Shown: positions 45,640 to 55,769 of the stretch, piece by piece | How the letters are laid out: each line of letters opens with the position of its first letter | Numbering within the stretch: the first letter of the stretch is position 1 | From: Volvariella volvacea V23 | Taxonomy: Eukaryota; Basidiomycota; Agaricomycetes; Agaricales; Pluteaceae | Length of the DNA stretch: 64,000 nt | Assembly (NCBI GenBank): GCA_000349905.1 | Contig: KB722741.1 | Coordinates: 48,285-112,284, forward strand | Reading direction: 5' to 3' | Notes under the pieces: model-generated | Seen by the model: the letters and a program-made list of their open reading frames with translations, nothing else | Databases searched by the model: none | What the model was told of the DNA's origin: nothing | Program-made: the position numbers and the translations under genes

Positions 45640-46810
45640 GTGCTGGACTTTTTAGGTGCCAGCCCTATAACCCTGTTCCTTGTCAGAAGATGGTAGCAGA
45701 ACTACAATATTGTACTTACTCCAGGAGAATTGCCTTGATAAATGATGATACATTCTTCAGGTCGAGGGTGAGTTCGAGGGTGAATTGTTTGCCAACGATA
45801 ACCCCTATAACGATTGCATCGAATGAAAAGCTTCCGGCAAAGAGAGATAGATCAGTTGTGATCTCGATTTTAGTGATGTTCAATACGCTTTCAAGGGCCT
45901 TGAATAAATCCTCTGTGATATTCAGAATGCCCCCTGCCGCGTCTTTTGCTACTTCCAAAGCGGCATTGACTGCATCTAACACCCCTGCTCCGGTATGCTT
46001 CGCCGTATCTAGTGCATCCTTCGCCGTCAGATAAGCAAGCCGCTCAGCAGAATTGACTAACCCCTCTATAGCATCACGAGCTGCCTCCAGTTGTTTTGAC
46101 ACTTTCGAGAGCTGCTTCTGCTGCGATAGCAGCTCCTTTCATTGCATTGTAACTTTGTCCTATGACGACTTCTTTTGCCACCTCTAAGACCTTGTCCTCG
46201 TCCACCTTAGCAGCCTCAAGCACGCCCAAGGCGGGGAATAAACTGCTGAGGGAGGTGCGTACCCTAGCGAAAGCCGAGCACGTGCAAAGAGAGCAGTGTA
46301 TGCACAACCCATCAAAACTGAGATGCAGGAGCTTTGCTGGCCTGATCGATGTTATGGTTGGTATCGTCAATCTGGCGTTGGAGATGATCAACTTTGGCCT
46401 GGGCCCTGTAAATATCGCCCTCCGCAGTACCATATGCTCGATCAAAGGCTCTGGCCACCCTCTCCAGCTCTTCCTCCTTCTTCCTTATATCACCATCATA
46501 GGCACTCCTCGCTTTAATGACATCAGCTCCAGCTTTCGCCATCTTAGCTGCTGCGTCCGCCTGTGCCTCTCTAACTTTCCGCTCTGCGTCTGTAACAGAC
46601 CTATGTCAGTCTATGCGAGCCTGCCTGACTTTGCCTTCAAGTTCGACGATCTTGTTATCATAATCGTTTATGACCTTTGTCAGAGTTCTCCCGGACCTCC
46701 TTCTCGTGGACCCTCCAGGCCACATGGGTTTCCTCCACCTTCTGCTGCGCGTCGGCGATAGTCTTGTTCATTTCTGCTTCTGCCCTATCGACCTTCATTT
46801 CTGGTCCATG
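45640..46810 (-). pseudogene. Family B relic, coiled coil to C-terminus
   Basis: This is only the 3' quarter of a family B gene. From about 46800 down come fragments of the coiled coil (ADAQQKVEETHVAWRVHEKE, then KVDHLQRQIDD in another frame). The alanine-rich helical block follows (LGVLEAAKVDEDK, then EAARDAIEGLVNSAERLAYL in a third frame). After it come ITTDLSLFAGSFSFDA, GVIVGKQFTLELTLDLKN and SSFIKAILLE. A GT donor follows at the expected place, and an APKK tail can still be read near 45650-45660. At least three frame breaks occur. Nothing upstream of the coiled coil is recognisable, so the copy was probably truncated before or during duplication. Confidence 0.85.
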
Positions 46811-48350
46811 TGCAATCACAGAACAGAATCGAGTCACCATTCTTCATCTTGTGCGTTGGTGTTTGCACTTTCATGTGTGGATTGAATCGATCTGGCAAAA
46901 AAAAATAGATACCGTAGCTACAAGGCACTCACTATAGCGTTATAAGGGCGCCTCATGCATCAACACATTATTTCTTGGTACTCCTTGCGATTCTGTACCA
47001 TTTCCAAAAGAACACGTTCTATCACATTTATATAGAACTGTATCTACGATAGGAATATACAGTTTTAGCTACTACGCTTCGGGTGGGATCTCGTCAAGTT
47101 ACGTGTCATAAGCCCTCTCAGGACTTCAGGATAAGGTATGCCGCACCTGAACTGCATTTAGCCAATAGTAGTCCCAAAGCCGGTTCACACCTAGATTTTG
47201 ACGGCATTTGCCATTGGTTACTAATGATAGCGGTGTGAATGCTCCACATTGCAATTGCCTCCGCCTCGCCATTTGACCCATACCCTCCGAAGGGTTTCAC
47301 GTCTCCGACTTCCATTTTATATCGTTTTGGGATCCACTATGCTCGTCCAATCGCACGCAGTTTGGCCTCGACGTTCTCGGCTTCTCGTCAAACTTCCAAG
47401 GTTTCTCCAGACGCGCCAATGAAGTGACGATGCGTGCGATTTTTGATCGGTGATTTGGCAATGAAAATAAATCACGGCGAATTCCGGGTGGGTAACGCCA
47501 AACAACTCGTGGTCAATAGCATCCTTACAGGGCGCTGACTTCGATGATCTCGAGCGCCAACTACCTACGCCCGATATGGACTGAAGGGACACATAAAATG
47601 ATGGGAACGACTTGTGTATGGCTATTCCAGCTCGTGGGTGCTCGTGAAGTTTCTGAGTCTGCCAGCTCCAAGCGTGCGCGCGTAGAGCCGTATTCTCGGA
47701 AGGGATAGAGCAAAACGTGTACGAAGGCACTTGCAAGGATAGTAAAGCCGAATAGCCTGGATGCCCAGTGTTTTGTTATAATCACGGGGTGAATGTGGCT
47801 GCAAGATGGTCTATTCATATCGCTCCGCAGGCCGGACGGTTTTATGCTTATAGAAGGCAACAAAGGTCAGTTCTTTTTCAATCTACACTAGTGCTCCTTA
47901 ATGATGTGTATATACTCTTTGAGACACACAGACAAGCCGTACAGTGAGGTTTTGAATAGTCCTCGGGGCTCGAAAACCGTTCGGAAACTTGATATTGTGA
48001 TTGAGAGTTTTCGGTCACAACAAACCGTCCAGCCTGCGGAGTGTATGGTGATTTCTCTCAAATGAACTAACACTCAGGCACGTGCGAGTGGGAAGATAGG
48101 TAAGGTCCGAACTGAATTGTATGCACCATTATTAATCGATTGATGTGACGCGAAGGGAGAATCAAGGAGTCAAATGTGCTCCCGTGAGTTTGAAATAAAG
48201 ATAACGTTGATTCATTCCGAAGACATGGTACTTTAACCGCAGTACATCTTTTATAAAATGCAATATCCGGCACGTTTTCAGGAGTTGTGATCGGACACAA
48301 CGCAGCACCTGCGATAGCGAACAAACATCATCAATAAAGGGTTATGAAGA
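46811..48350. other. Gene-free region
   Basis: A minus-strand frame at 47317-47736 and its continuation at 47118-47315 have some coding look, but I find no family, signal or splice support. Confidence 0.35.
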
Positions 48351-48358
48351 TATAAACT
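48351..48358 (+). promoter_or_regulatory. TATA box of 48399-49844
   Basis: TATAAACT, 41 bp before the ATG at 48399. An in-frame ATG at 48366 lies too close to this box to be the usual start. Confidence 0.55.
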
Positions 48359-48398
48359 CGTAAAAATGAGAAGCCAACAAAGCATCCAACAGGCACCC

Positions 48399-49844
48399 AT
48401 GCTTCTCTCAAGCTTGTTTCTCGCTGCGACTGCCCGATCGCTCGCATCTCCCCTACCTGCTGACGTCCCCGGGAGTCCCATCCCAAGCCCCCTTTGTGTC
48501 GTTGCTGCTACTTTAGCCGCCGGCCAATGTGACCCCACCCGCACCCGCACCATCTTCGACATTTTGTATAGTTGTATCGGAGTCATCCTGCTCTGCACCT
48601 ATATTTCTATTCACTATAACATACCAGACCAGCACGACTCTTGGGTGAGGGTAACGGGGATCAAGATACAAGCAATGCTGCTCGCACTGTTGGCTCCGGA
48701 GTTCGTTATAATGTGGGCGCTCAGACAAAGGATAGTAGCTGGACGCATCGCCAGGGATAATAAGGGTTAGTCGCAACTAATAACTTGAACGAGTTGACGC
48801 ACATACTGATACCTGAAAGACCGTGGATGGACGAGAACCCATGGGTTCTTTGTCCAAATGGGTGGCTTGATGCAACGCGTAGTACACAACAGAGTGGTGA
48901 CCTACCAAGTCGCTTGTGTCCCATCTGACGGTGCAGTGAACTGGCAGCATGTCAAGATACCATATATCCCGGAGAGAGAAATCAAAGACCACGGAAAGGG
49001 GGACCTACTCTCAAAGTCGGTTGTTGTCATTCAGACGAGTTGGTTCATCGCCCAATGCATCGCTCGGTACGCGCAAGGCTTCGCTGTCACAGAAATCGAG
49101 GTGGTTACCCTCGCATTTGCCACCCTGAACGTGATTACATACGGGTTATGGTGGGACAAGCCGCTGAATGTCGGGTACCCGATCTACTTTGACGAAGGTG
49201 GTAAACGAGTGGATGGTCCAGCAATCTACGATAGATATGGGCTGAACCTGAATCAAACTGGAGTACACTTCAGGGAGGCCTTCCTCGACTTCCAAAAACT
49301 CCCCACATGGAGACAAATAGCTGGTATTATTTTTCTTGTTCCATTGAGCATTGTTATCCTACTATTTGAATGCGTGTTAGCTGTCTTCCGGACACTGGGT
49401 CGTATGATGGCCAACGCAGACGAGTGGAAAAGAAGAACCAGCGTTCACCCATATTACGCAGGAAGGATGAATGGCGATGATGAGGACCTTGCTGGCTTAG
49501 GTGGAGCAATAATCGGCACCCTATTCGGTGGAATCCACCTCATCTGCTGGAACTTTCAATTTTCAACACCCCTAGAGCGCCTGCTGTGGAGAATTTCTTC
49601 CCTTTGTTTGACCATTATTCCCGCCTCAATTGCGATCGCATTCATTATTTGCCTGCTGTTCAATAATAAAAGCCTGCAGAAAGTACTTACGTATATACTT
49701 ATCGCTCCCCTGTACATCATTGGTGCTCCTTTATATCTTGTTGCTCGCGTCGCCCTCCTCTTCCTCGCATTCTACACTCTCCGCGCTCTACCTGATTTGG
49801 CATACCAAAACGTCCGGTGGTCCGAATTCCTCCCACATATCTAA
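48399..49844 (+). CDS. Family A putative multi-pass membrane protein, intact, divergent loop (463 aa)
   Basis: Exons 48399-48765 and 48820-49844 are joined by a 54 bp phase-1 intron (GTTAGT...GAAAG), giving NK-D-RGWTRTHGFFVQMGG. The start MLLSSLFLAATARSLASP is chosen by alignment and by the TATA box. An upstream in-frame ATG at 48366 would add 11 residues and spoil the signal peptide. Conserved blocks are GQCDPTRTRTIFDILYSCIG, LLAPEFVIMWALRQRI, WFIAQCIARYAQGF, WWDKPLNVGYPIYFDEGG and the ending EFLPHI. The middle loop differs from the left-array copies. It contains an extra strongly hydrophobic segment (GIIFLVPLSIVILLFECVLA) followed by RRTSVHPYYAGRM, a motif also present in the relic at 877-1440 and in 51093-52509. 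The topology may therefore have one more membrane span. Function is unknown. Confidence 0.87.
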
Positions 49845-51045
49845 CTCCTTATTGATTTGCTATTTGACTCCTTTAGTTCATAGATTATTCACCACGAGTG
49901 TAGGTAGAGAGATTTATCACGAATCAGGCTGCGTTTCATCTTAGGTTTACTTTCATTACATATGTCGTAGTCGATCTTAGTTGGAATTTGGACGGCGGGA
50001 TGCTGTCTGTGTTCGTTCAATGTATCCGGCTGTGGTGTACGCACACGAGCTTAATCTGTGTCACGCGTATTTATGCTTCAATATTTTTTGAGCATGACGT
50101 ATGCCGGCCCAATCTAATTGTTCCAGGTTGATGCCCGTCCTCACTTTCTTGATGTCGGATTTGCTTTCACCATTTCGGAAAGTAACAAGAATAGCACTAC
50201 TTGTGCAAAAAGTCAAATTTTATTCCACAAGATTAACAAGAGCACATGCATGCACCATACATAGCAGACGCGCGCGTTCTGTGATTTTAAAGATACGTCG
50301 AACCTTGTAGAATAGGCGATAAATTGGAGGCACTGCAAAAATAGTTAGCGTATATGCCTCAGATTTAATAAGACCGATTCGGGCAACCCAAACAGCGTAG
50401 ATCATGCTCACCTTAACCGCAATGGGTCATTATACTGCGGACGTCCCTTGGCAGTAGCAGACAATACCCAAATGTGTTAATAATACAAAGGCAAAGCGCC
50501 CAGGGTCTAGCGGTATTGACAGGTAACCTGACGAGGATTAGCGAAAGAACATAGATGGACAAATGTCTCGGGTTCTCCAGGCACCTGCACGTTGCAAAGG
50601 GGAAAAGAACGAGCAGAAATGGTAGAAATCAACCAACAACGCGAAACTCAAGACCTACGCCCACCTGACCGTCACACAAATGAAGGACTCAACAACCATA
50701 TCTTGCATGTACCCTAAGTCCAAATGTTGAGTGGCACGAAAATGGAGTGGGATATGCCGTGTTGTTGACATGCACTATACATTCGCCGTTGCGTAATCGC
50801 TCTTGTGTGGGATTTGTGCGAGGAATTAACGCTCGTATTGAATTGAAATAGGCGCCATTGATGGTCAAATGATAGTGCCATGGGAATGAACCGATTTTCA
50901 TGGAGCTTGGCATGCTATAAGGACACGAATGGATACGGTCATCCGACAGGATTTAGTAGCACAACGCCAGAGGGGTGCGGTTTGCATAATCAAGCACCAA
51001 ACTGTCTAACCAAAGTGGTAGTTAGGTGGGCGAGGCGCGTGGAAG
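49845..51045. other. Gene-free region with upstream-repeat echo
   Basis: No gene. The part at about 50755-50885 contains attgaattgaaataggcgcc and a neighbouring gatggtcaaatg, echoing the family A upstream repeat of 7501-7690. Confidence 0.45.
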
Positions 51046-51053
51046 TTATAAGT
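51046..51053 (+). promoter_or_regulatory. TATA-like box of 51093-52509
   Basis: TTATAAGT, 40 bp before the ATG at 51093. Confidence 0.5.
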
Positions 51054-51092
51054 GAGCGGGGACAGAGCAAGAAGTACGCTAGGACGCCCCCC

Positions 51093-52509
51093 ATGTTCTT
51101 AGCCAGCCTCTTTCTTGCTGCTCTTGCCCGCTCCCTCGCAAACCCTATTCCCACTGCCGCTCCCAGCAGTGCCATCCCAAGTCCTTTATGGGCCATTGCC
51201 GCCCCCGTTACCGCTTGTGAATGTGATCCGTCACACATCAGGACCACTTACGACATCGTATGGAGCTGCATGGGGGTTATCCTGCTGTGCACCTATATCT
51301 CGATTCACGACAACATACCAGACCAGGAAGACTCTTGGCTCAAGGTGACGTGGACGAAAATAAAAACGACTCTGCTTGCGCTATTGGCCCCAGAAATGGT
51401 GATAATGTGGGCCATCAGACAGCGGATCATGGCCAGCGTAATTGCCGAAAAAAAATAAAGGTGAATTAGTCCTTTCCATAGAGAAAAAAGAGCCACCGAC
51501 CCAGTTGATAGATCTTGGATGGACAAAGGCACATGGATTTTTTGTCCAGATGGGAGGCCTGGTGCGACGAGAGGGCGAATCAACTTGGAAGGTCATATGC
51601 GATCAAGACCAACTGGAGGGCATCGAGATACCGCGAATCCCAGAGAAGGAGATTCAAGATCGCGGAAAGAGAGACGCGCTCTCCAAAACTATTGTTGTCA
51701 TTCAAACCACCTGGTTTGTTGCACAATGCATCGCTCGCGCCGCTCACCACCTCGTCCTTACGGAGCTCGAGTTGGTGACTCTTGCATTCGCCACCCTAAA
51801 CCTGATCACGTATTGGGTCTGGTGGGATAAGCCTTTGAACGTCGGATATCCCATTTACTTTGATGAAGCAGGAAATCGAGTGGATGGGCCCGAGGCGAAA
51901 GAAAGTACGGGATCATGGTACCGAGGAATCATGCAGAAGGTGAAGAATTTCTTCTTGGGCGAGAGAGCAGACATCCGCCAAAAGGGGCTCGTGAGGGCAG
52001 CTTCCGTGCGGATGATTAAGGCCCCCTTCGTCATAATCTTCCTCCCACTCGCTCACATGTTGGGTGAAGAAGGGGAAAGGAACAGACCGACAAGCGTTCA
52101 CGCCTACTACGCCGCAAAGCAGGAAAACGCGTGGCTCGCGGTCCTTTATGGCTCCCTGATCGGCGTGCTCTTTGGCGCGCTGCATTTGATCGCTTGGGAT
52201 TTCCGATTTTCAACATTGTGGGAGCGCTGGTTGTGGAGGTCGTCTTCCCTCGTCCTCGTCGGGATCCCTTTATCCCTCTCAATCGGGTCCGCTTTCTTTA
52301 TCGCAAAGAATAAAACACGCAACATAGCCATGAAGGAAATTTCACAGCAGGCTGGGTTTTTATTCGTGGTCGTGGTGGGAATGGTCTTTTCTCCTGCCTA
52401 CTTCATTGCTCGCATCGCCATCATTTTTCAAGCATTCTTCGCCCTCCATACTCTACCTGATGAAGCTTATCAGAACGTCAAATGGACGGAATTCGCCCCT
52501 CATATTTAG
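51093..52509 (+). pseudogene. Family A copy with a possible one-base frameshift at the exon 1 end
   Basis: Exon 1 starts at 51093 (MFLASLFLAALARSLANP) and keeps CECDPSHIRT, the membrane span and LLAPEMVIMWAIRQRI. The family donor GTGAAT is at 51461 and the matching acceptor (GATAG) gives exon 2 at 51512-52509 (D-LGWTKAHGFFVQMGG), which is undamaged to EFAPHI. With these sites the joined frame is off by one base. The excess lies in a run of eight A at 51448-51455 (paralogs have a shorter run followed by ATGAAAG). An alternative phase-0 intron, 51438-51504 (GTAATT...CCCAG), would restore the frame and give about 449 aa. So this is either a very young pseudogene, a gene with shifted splice sites, or a homopolymer error. 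The loop has the subfamily motif RPTSVHAYYAAK. Confidence 0.72.
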
Positions 52510-53082
52510 TGTTACTCCTGGCACGTTGTTTCCTCGATTTCGATCATATCAGTACATAAAATCTAATATCTTTTCAATTTTCGCCTTTGGTGTAATATCT
52601 ATAGGATAAACGGACTGACGCTATCCATGCTTATTGATGGTATTTTGTAAAGCATGAGCTCTAGAGCGTGATTCTTAGGGGAAAGCTACTCCTTGCTTGA
52701 ATATGATACTCACCTACATATGCTGATCCACGTTTGGACTTTTTTCTTTTTGTTCTTCGACAACCCTGTACTCTTTTTCCCATCCGAAAACATGACAAAA
52801 GAAAATAGCGACTAATGATGATGAGAATGCTGGGACGCTGGCAGTATGGAACGAAGGGATAGCAACAAAACCCCACCGCAAGACGTGCGATGCGTGTCAA
52901 ACGCAACTACACGAAGTGTTTCGTACTGGCGCTTCATCATGCGCAACCAACCTCCCATCGAGACCCTGATCAGACATTCTATCTGTCCTATATAGACGCG
53001 GACACGACGGCTGCATGAGACAACCCATTTTTCCTCTCTTTTGGAGGACCTGAAATACAAAGCTCAGTAGCAATTACGGCCT
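52510..53082. other. Gene-free region
   Basis: No recognisable gene or repeat. Confidence 0.45.
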
Positions 53083-53211
53083 TCATTCGAATGAACTGAC
53101 CACAGCCTTACGCTCAGCTGCTATATCACGTAGACGCGCAGCCAGCATCTCACCGCCGACCCCACCTCCACTCTCCTCCAACCTCTCCCTCGCCGCCTCG
53201 ATCTCATTCAT
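53083..53211 (-). CDS. Small open frame, possibly a last exon
   Basis: A 42-residue frame (MNEIEAARERLEESGGG..., ending RKAVVSSFE) with strongly coding-like composition, many GAG, GCG and AGG codons and a helical charged sequence. Upstream on the same strand, another open stretch from an ATG at 53341 reads CPCHWLDPDLTF and PSKIPGVY in a different frame, so an intron or frameshift would be needed to join them. That stretch overlaps the start of the gene at 53340 on the other strand. I do not recognise it. Confidence 0.25.
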   Translation of the reverse strand: MNEIEAARERLEESGGGVGGEMLAARLRDIAAERKAVVSSFE

Positions 53212-53339
53212 ATACGCCGGGGATCTTTGACGGGGTGAATGTCAGGTCTGGGTCGAGCCAGTGGCAGGGACAATAAAACATGTTACGTAACCGCAAATCG
53301 CGGAATGGAGAGCCCGCGCACATCCCATCTTTGCTCGCC

Positions 53340-55585
53340 ATGACCACGTCCGGAGAGAGGCCGGGAGACGACCCAGACGTGCCCTGTCCATGGCTCTCTG
53401 CCGACCAGCTGTTTCCACCAACGCAGGCGCTCGACGACCTCCGACGCGACGTCTACCTCCTCGCTCTCGCGTTATCGGGGCATCCGGCCGCAAGTCATGA
53501 ATCGACGAGGTGCAAGAAACGGGACCGGCCTGCTCTTGCCCTTTTCCAACACGTCGCGACGATTTTGACTACTGGTTATTCGAGTGATGGTTCTCAGTGC
53601 GAAGTTGCTGTTATGGGACATGCCGAGGCCAATAAAGTTGTGTGTGCAGTTTTCACTTCTGGCACCGGCGGCGGGGGTGACGGCGAGGGGGATAGACTAG
53701 AGATCAAGCGTGTAAAGCCTGCGGGCGCAGATTCCGCCTTGGAACTTCTTTATAAATGGCATAGTGTTCAGTATGTCGGATGCTCCTTTGCACCTATCGA
53801 TTAACCGTGATTGCGATCATATCCTAGGCCCGTCGGGTTGGAGAGGCACCTCCAGGACGTGACCACCATCCTCTCCTATCTCATCCACCGTGCCCACCCC
53901 CCTTTTCAGGAAGAGTCTCCACGGCTGAAGACGGACTTTTCTCGTTTCATCGTGCGTCGTACCTGGATCGAGCTCACCCGTCGCATCAATAGCTGGTCGA
54001 CAGTGTGGTCCCAGCAGCCACTCCGGATAATCTCCGACTGGTTCGCAAATGAGGAGAACAGGAGAGCGTTTGAGGAGCCTCTTAGTGTCAAGCTTGACTG
54101 CGATAATCTACCTGAATCTATGCGCTCATTTTTGACTGCGCGAGGCGTCAATCTTACTGAACCAACGTTATCTAGCGGCAATGTCTTGTCCTGGCTTGAA
54201 GTACTCACTTGGGCATGGAACAACCTTACAAGTAACCTACCTGTCCTATCTGACGACTCAACAAGTCCGTCTGTGCCACTCGGAGAGACAGCTACCGACA
54301 ACATAGTGGATGCAATCACAACGCTCGACGTATTCCTCAGCCACTCTACCTTCTTGGAAAACCTAATTACTCCTGCTTTGAGAGCTCGCCTCCGAGCCGA
54401 CTGCGAAGAGTGTAAGAGCAAGAGAGAGGATCGCTCTAGTAAGTATGCGGGAGAAGCACTTCTTGCGCGTCACTGACACGAAATATCAGAGGAAGAGTTG
54501 AAAGAAGTCTTGGAGGCAGGTAGGATCTCATTTTTGCGTTATATGCGCTAGTCTGATGTCGGGTCTGGCAGTCAAAAGCAACAGGTCTCCGCTACCCACA
54601 ATCGGTTCGTCTTCCGCATTGCGCGTCACATATCCGATGCTTACTCGCTCCCAATTCAGACGCCCAGAGCACAGTCCCCAACCGTATGTCCTATCATCCT
54701 ACACTCACACAGAACATACTCACAACCGCCTAGCCAACACAACTCAGGAGCTGCTCGAAACACCCACAGACCACCTTACCCGCTACTTCAAAGACATCAC
54801 AGGCATCCTCCGAGCCATCCTTAAGATTTTTACTCAAGTATCCAGCGGCCAGTGGCACGCAGTTGATGTATACCATGTCAACGTCACGTCGTCTTTGAAG
54901 ATCAACGACGACTTGGTTGAGGATTTTACAAATGGGTATCTAGCACGTGTGGGATCCTCTACGTCGATCTATCATAAACGCGCCAAAGCATTTATGCACA
55001 AGGCGAATCTGAACGACGCGATCAAACGCCCGATATCAATTCATCCTGAAGCGTTGCTCATGACGCTCTCGTCAAACCACATCCGAGAAATACTAGAAAG
55101 CACGGGCGTCCTCTCAAAAGCAGACGGCGAGATCCTGCGCACCATCTTCGCGGTAAGCTATACCCCCCACCCCAACCCTGCATCCTCCACCCGATTGTCA
55201 CTGACCACAAACACAGACTCCAAAGGCCCCAATCGGGACCTGCACCGGCCAAAAACTCTGCTTCTGCTGCCACACCCTGTCCAACCACCTCACCTTCCCC
55301 ATACCCCCTATAGCCACCTCTCTCCCCTTCTCACCAACGACCGACTACCCACACTTTCTCCTCCCCGGCACGCACGGCACCATCACACCCTGGCTCGTCC
55401 CCATTCTCGGCGTGAACGTCGATGTGTTGAGGAAGATGAGGAGCGGGCTCTTTGATGTGTTTCATAGGAAGGCGTGTTTGCATGGGGAGGGGAGGGGAGA
55501 GGCGGTGGTGGTGGTTGTGAGGGTTGTGAAGGAGAGCGTGGTGTTGGTCGATCCGGCGCCTGGGGCGCGCCGGGTGGAGGTGTAG
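53340..55585 (+). CDS. Protein of unknown family (about 673 aa, 5 exons)
   Basis: Exons: 53340-53770, 53828-54438, 54490-54519, 54572-55152, 55217-55585. All introns are GT-AG, 51-64 bp, with agreeing phases, including a 30 bp third exon. Near the N-terminus are PCPWLSADQLFPPTQALDDL and a basic/Ala-rich stretch, then LLYKWHSVQ. The middle is mixed helical (HLQDVTTILSYLIHRAHPPF). The last exon opens TPKAPIGTCTGQKLCFCCHT, a cysteine cluster (C-x5-C-x-CC), and later has VFHRKACLHG and VLVDPAPGARRVEV. There is no signal peptide or membrane span. An in-frame ATG at 53280 would add 20 residues. Exon 4 contains a possible extra intron (donor at 54681), but no acceptor keeps frame, so I left it whole. 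The GC-rich codon use is unlike the family A arrays. It is convergent with 55770-57270, 185 bp away. I do not recognise the family. Confidence 0.7.
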
Positions 55586-55769
55586 CGGTTCTGAGGATGG
55601 GGAGTGCTTGATTTAATTTATTGTATACGGGAATGTGTGTATGAATTTTACATTGTATCCATATATCTACGTGGTATTAACTGGGATATTGACTGGTGTA
55701 CGCGGAACTGGTCAAGATCTGTAAAAAGGAGTAGGTAAGCGTCCCCTGCTGAATCAAGGTAAAGGACAC

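Noticed and set aside
47118..47736. Two adjoining minus-strand frames that look faintly coding
   Set aside because: They cannot be joined without inventing a frameshift or intron, and no family is recognisable.
48366..48398. Upstream in-frame ATG as start of the family A gene at 48399
   Set aside because: It lies only 8 bp after the TATA box and would place 11 polar residues before the signal peptide. All paralogs start at the position of 48399.
54681..54730. An extra intron in exon 4 of the unknown gene (donor GTATGT)
   Set aside because: No acceptor within reach restores the frame, while the sequence is open throughout.
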